Shown piece by piece: positions 30,920 through 32,129 of a stretch of DNA of 32,129 nucleotides. A program made the translations under genes and the position numbers. The notes under the pieces were generated by a model. The model was not told where the DNA came from. It saw only the letters and a list, made by a program, of their open reading frames with translations, and made no database searches. The stretch's first letter is position 1; each line of letters begins with the position of its first letter. Source of the stretch: JBFMFR01 sp040752025 (GTDB lineage: Bacteria > Chloroflexota > Anaerolineae > Anaerolineales > UBA4823); contig JBFMFR010000070.1 in NCBI GenBank assembly GCA_040752025.1, positions 1 through 32,129 of the forward strand. Direction: 5' to 3'.

Positions 30920-32032
30920 ATGGAGAAGCAGTACCGGCTTTATGGTTATCGTTGGGTGGTGTTGGGAGTCTTCATGTTCATCAACATGACCATCCAAACC
31001 TTGTGGATCGCCTACGCGCCCATCACCGGGCCGGCAGCGCAGTTCTACGGCGTCAGCGATTTGCAGATCGGCTTCCTGGCCATGTCCTTTATGATCGCCT
31101 TCCTCCCGCTCTCGCTGCCTGTTTCCTGGGCCATCGACACGTATGGCTTCCGCCTGGCAGTCAGCATTGGCGCAGTGCTGATGGGCGTTTTCGGCGTGCT
31201 GCGCGGGTTGGTTGGAACCAACTATACCCTCATCTTGTGGAGTACCTTCGGGATCGCCGCCGCCCAGCCCTTCTTGCTCAATGCCTGGACCAAGGTCCCG
31301 GCCAACTGGTTTTCCATAGAAGAGCGCGCCACCGCTGTAGGACTGGTCACCCTGGCGAACCTGGTCGGCACAGCCCTGGGCATGGTGCTGACTCCTATCC
31401 TGATCGAAAGCATGCCCATCCCGAACGTGCAGTTGCTGTATGGCGGCGTGGCGTTGCTGTCGGCTGTTTTGTTCGTGGCGTTGGCGCGCGAAAATCCGCC
31501 CACGCCGCCCTGCCCGCCAGGCCAGGAAGTGCGCGCCCTGATGCTGGATGGCCTGAAGAACGCCCTGAAAACCCGGTATTTCTGGTATTACCTGGCTGTC
31601 TCCTTCATCGGGTTGGGCATTTTCAATGGCATCACCACCTGGGTCGAGAACATCATCCGCCCGCGCGGTTTTACCCCTACCGATGCCGGCACGCTGGGGG
31701 CGTTGATGTTAGTCGGCGGGGTGCTGGGCGCCGTCATTCTCCCGCCTTTCTCAGACAGGCAGCGCCAGCGCCAGCGCTACATCCTGCTCGGGCTGGTGTT
31801 GGCGATCCCGGGCCTGGTTGGGCTGACCTTCGCCGCCAGCCTGTGGCTGTTGTTCGTTTCTGCCTTCGCCTTCGGCTTCTTCCTGGTCAGCGTCAACCCG
31901 ATCGGCATGCAGTACGCCGCCGAAGTCACCTATCCCACCCCGGAAGGCACCTCCAACGGCCTGATCCAGCTCTTCGGCCAGGCTTCGGTGATCTTTGTGT
32001 ATATTATACTCTATCTATGGGTTAGAAAATGA
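30920..32032 (+). CDS. MFS transporter, apparently truncated at the C-terminus
   Basis: The 370-residue protein has about 11 hydrophobic helices. The N-terminus (YGYRWVVLGVFMFINMTIQT), the SWAIDTYGFR loop and the late EVTYPTPEGTSNGLIQLFGQ segment resemble the FLVCR-like group of major facilitators, which move small organic solutes; the substrate is unknown. Family members normally continue for at least one more helix, whereas this frame ends ...VYIILYLWVRK in AT-rich DNA. I infer the last part was lost by an insertion or rearrangement near 32003, so function may be impaired. ATG 30920 has GGAGG upstream. Confidence 0.82.
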   Translation: MEKQYRLYGYRWVVLGVFMFINMTIQTLWIAYAPITGPAAQFYGVSDLQIGFLAMSFMIAFLPLSLPVSWAIDTYGFRLAVSIGAVLMGVFGVLRGLVGTNYTLILWSTFGIAAAQPFLLNAWTKVPANWFSIEERATAVGLVTLANLVGTALGMVLTPILIESMPIPNVQLLYGGVALLSAVLFVALARENPPTPPCPPGQEVRALMLDGLKNALKTRYFWYYLAVSFIGLGIFNGITTWVENIIRPRGFTPTDAGTLGALMLVGGVLGAVILPPFSDRQRQRQRYILLGLVLAIPGLVGLTFAASLWLLFVSAFAFGFFLVSVNPIGMQYAAEVTYPTPEGTSNGLIQLFGQASVIFVYIILYLWVRK

Positions 32033-32081
32033 GCCGATAGGGCCTTGACAAAATGGCCGTTCACTGCGAATCTTTGTGTAT
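31991..32081. repeat. 12-bp direct repeat around the truncated MFS end
   Basis: ATCTTTGTGTAT occurs at 31991-32002, inside the last MFS codons, and at 32070-32081, before the final ORF. The 67 bp between the copies contain the new MFS stop. Confidence 0.5.
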
Positions 32082-32114
32082 CCAAAAGCACAAAGGAGCA
32101 CATTATGAACGGCC
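32055..32114 (+). promoter_or_regulatory. Inverted repeat spanning the start codon of the right-edge gene
   Basis: GGCCGTTCA (32055-32063) pairs with TGAACGGCC (32106-32114), which covers the start codon of the last ORF. In mRNA this could hide the ribosome site, a device known from several transposase genes. Confidence 0.4.
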
Positions 32115-32129
32115 TAACCAACTATATCA
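32105..32129 (+). CDS. Start of an unidentified gene cut by the window edge
   Basis: ATG 32105 is preceded by AAAGGAG with 6 nt spacing, and eight codons (MNGLTNYI) are open to the edge. A TTGACA at 32045-32050 could belong to its promoter. Position directly after a truncated gene makes a transposase plausible, but eight residues cannot show it. Confidence 0.45.

Noticed and set aside
32003..32069. A 67-bp miniature insertion between the 12-bp direct repeats that truncates the MFS gene
   Set aside because: Removing it in silico does not restore an MFS-like reading frame, so a simple small insertion does not explain the truncation.

Overview
The window looks like a metagenome-style contig from a filamentous Chloroflexota (Anaerolineae-like) bacterium. 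The taxonomic pointers are indirect: solute-binding lipoproteins with Val/Thr/Glu-rich linkers ending in TATPEP, a lipoprotein with a Thr/Pro-repeat stalk and an NBR1-like Ig domain, an archaeal-type split methylmalonyl-CoA mutase, a separate YjbQ protein, and moderately GC-rich DNA. No rRNA, tRNA, CRISPR array or complete insertion sequence was seen.

Layout. Positions 1-201 hold the 3' end of an unidentified gene, possibly a transposase. On the minus strand follow a large membrane-anchored coiled-coil protein (223-2940), the chaperone HtpG (3021-4901) and a DUF1786 protein (4977-6137). Divergent from these, methylmalonyl-CoA mutase large subunit and methylmalonyl-CoA epimerase form an operon (6371-8463), followed by a cold-shock gene with its own promoter, a long leader and a strong terminator (8498-8927). 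A minus-strand operon, DUF1801 - Asp-box beta-propeller - MoaD-like protein, lies at 8945-10771. Further minus-strand genes are an MFS exporter with a hairpin-rich leader (10959-12281), the NBR1-Ig lipoprotein (12450-13946), YjbQ (14042-14464) and an S9 peptidase (14491-16506).

The most interesting region is 16623-25134. It holds a CUT1-type sugar ABC importer (binding lipoprotein and two permeases, no ATPase) next to a second set made of a CUT2/RbsC-like permease, an RbsB-like binding lipoprotein and one protein that fuses a single degenerate RbsA-like ABC ATPase domain to a NarL-type histidine kinase. A divergent gene encodes a response regulator with the order REC - LuxR HTH - REC. The promoter regions of the importer operon and of the sensor operon share about 69 bp of conserved sequence, including a perfect 13-mer (GGGGGAATCCCCC). 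My reading is that an ABC importer has been turned into a transmembrane sugar sensor: binding protein and permease pass the signal through the ABC domain to the kinase, and the regulator drives the importer and its own cluster.

The right part has a small ORF, an endonuclease/exonuclease/phosphatase protein, and a minus-strand operon of a seven-helix membrane protein, a ketol-acid reductoisomerase-like protein fused to an SCP2-like domain, a Tat-exported sulfatase and a DUF2177 membrane protein (26576-30699). The last complete gene is an MFS transporter that appears to lose its final helix or helices close to the right edge, where another gene with a good ribosome binding site begins. Both edges may therefore lie in mobile or repeated DNA, which would also explain why an assembly would break there.
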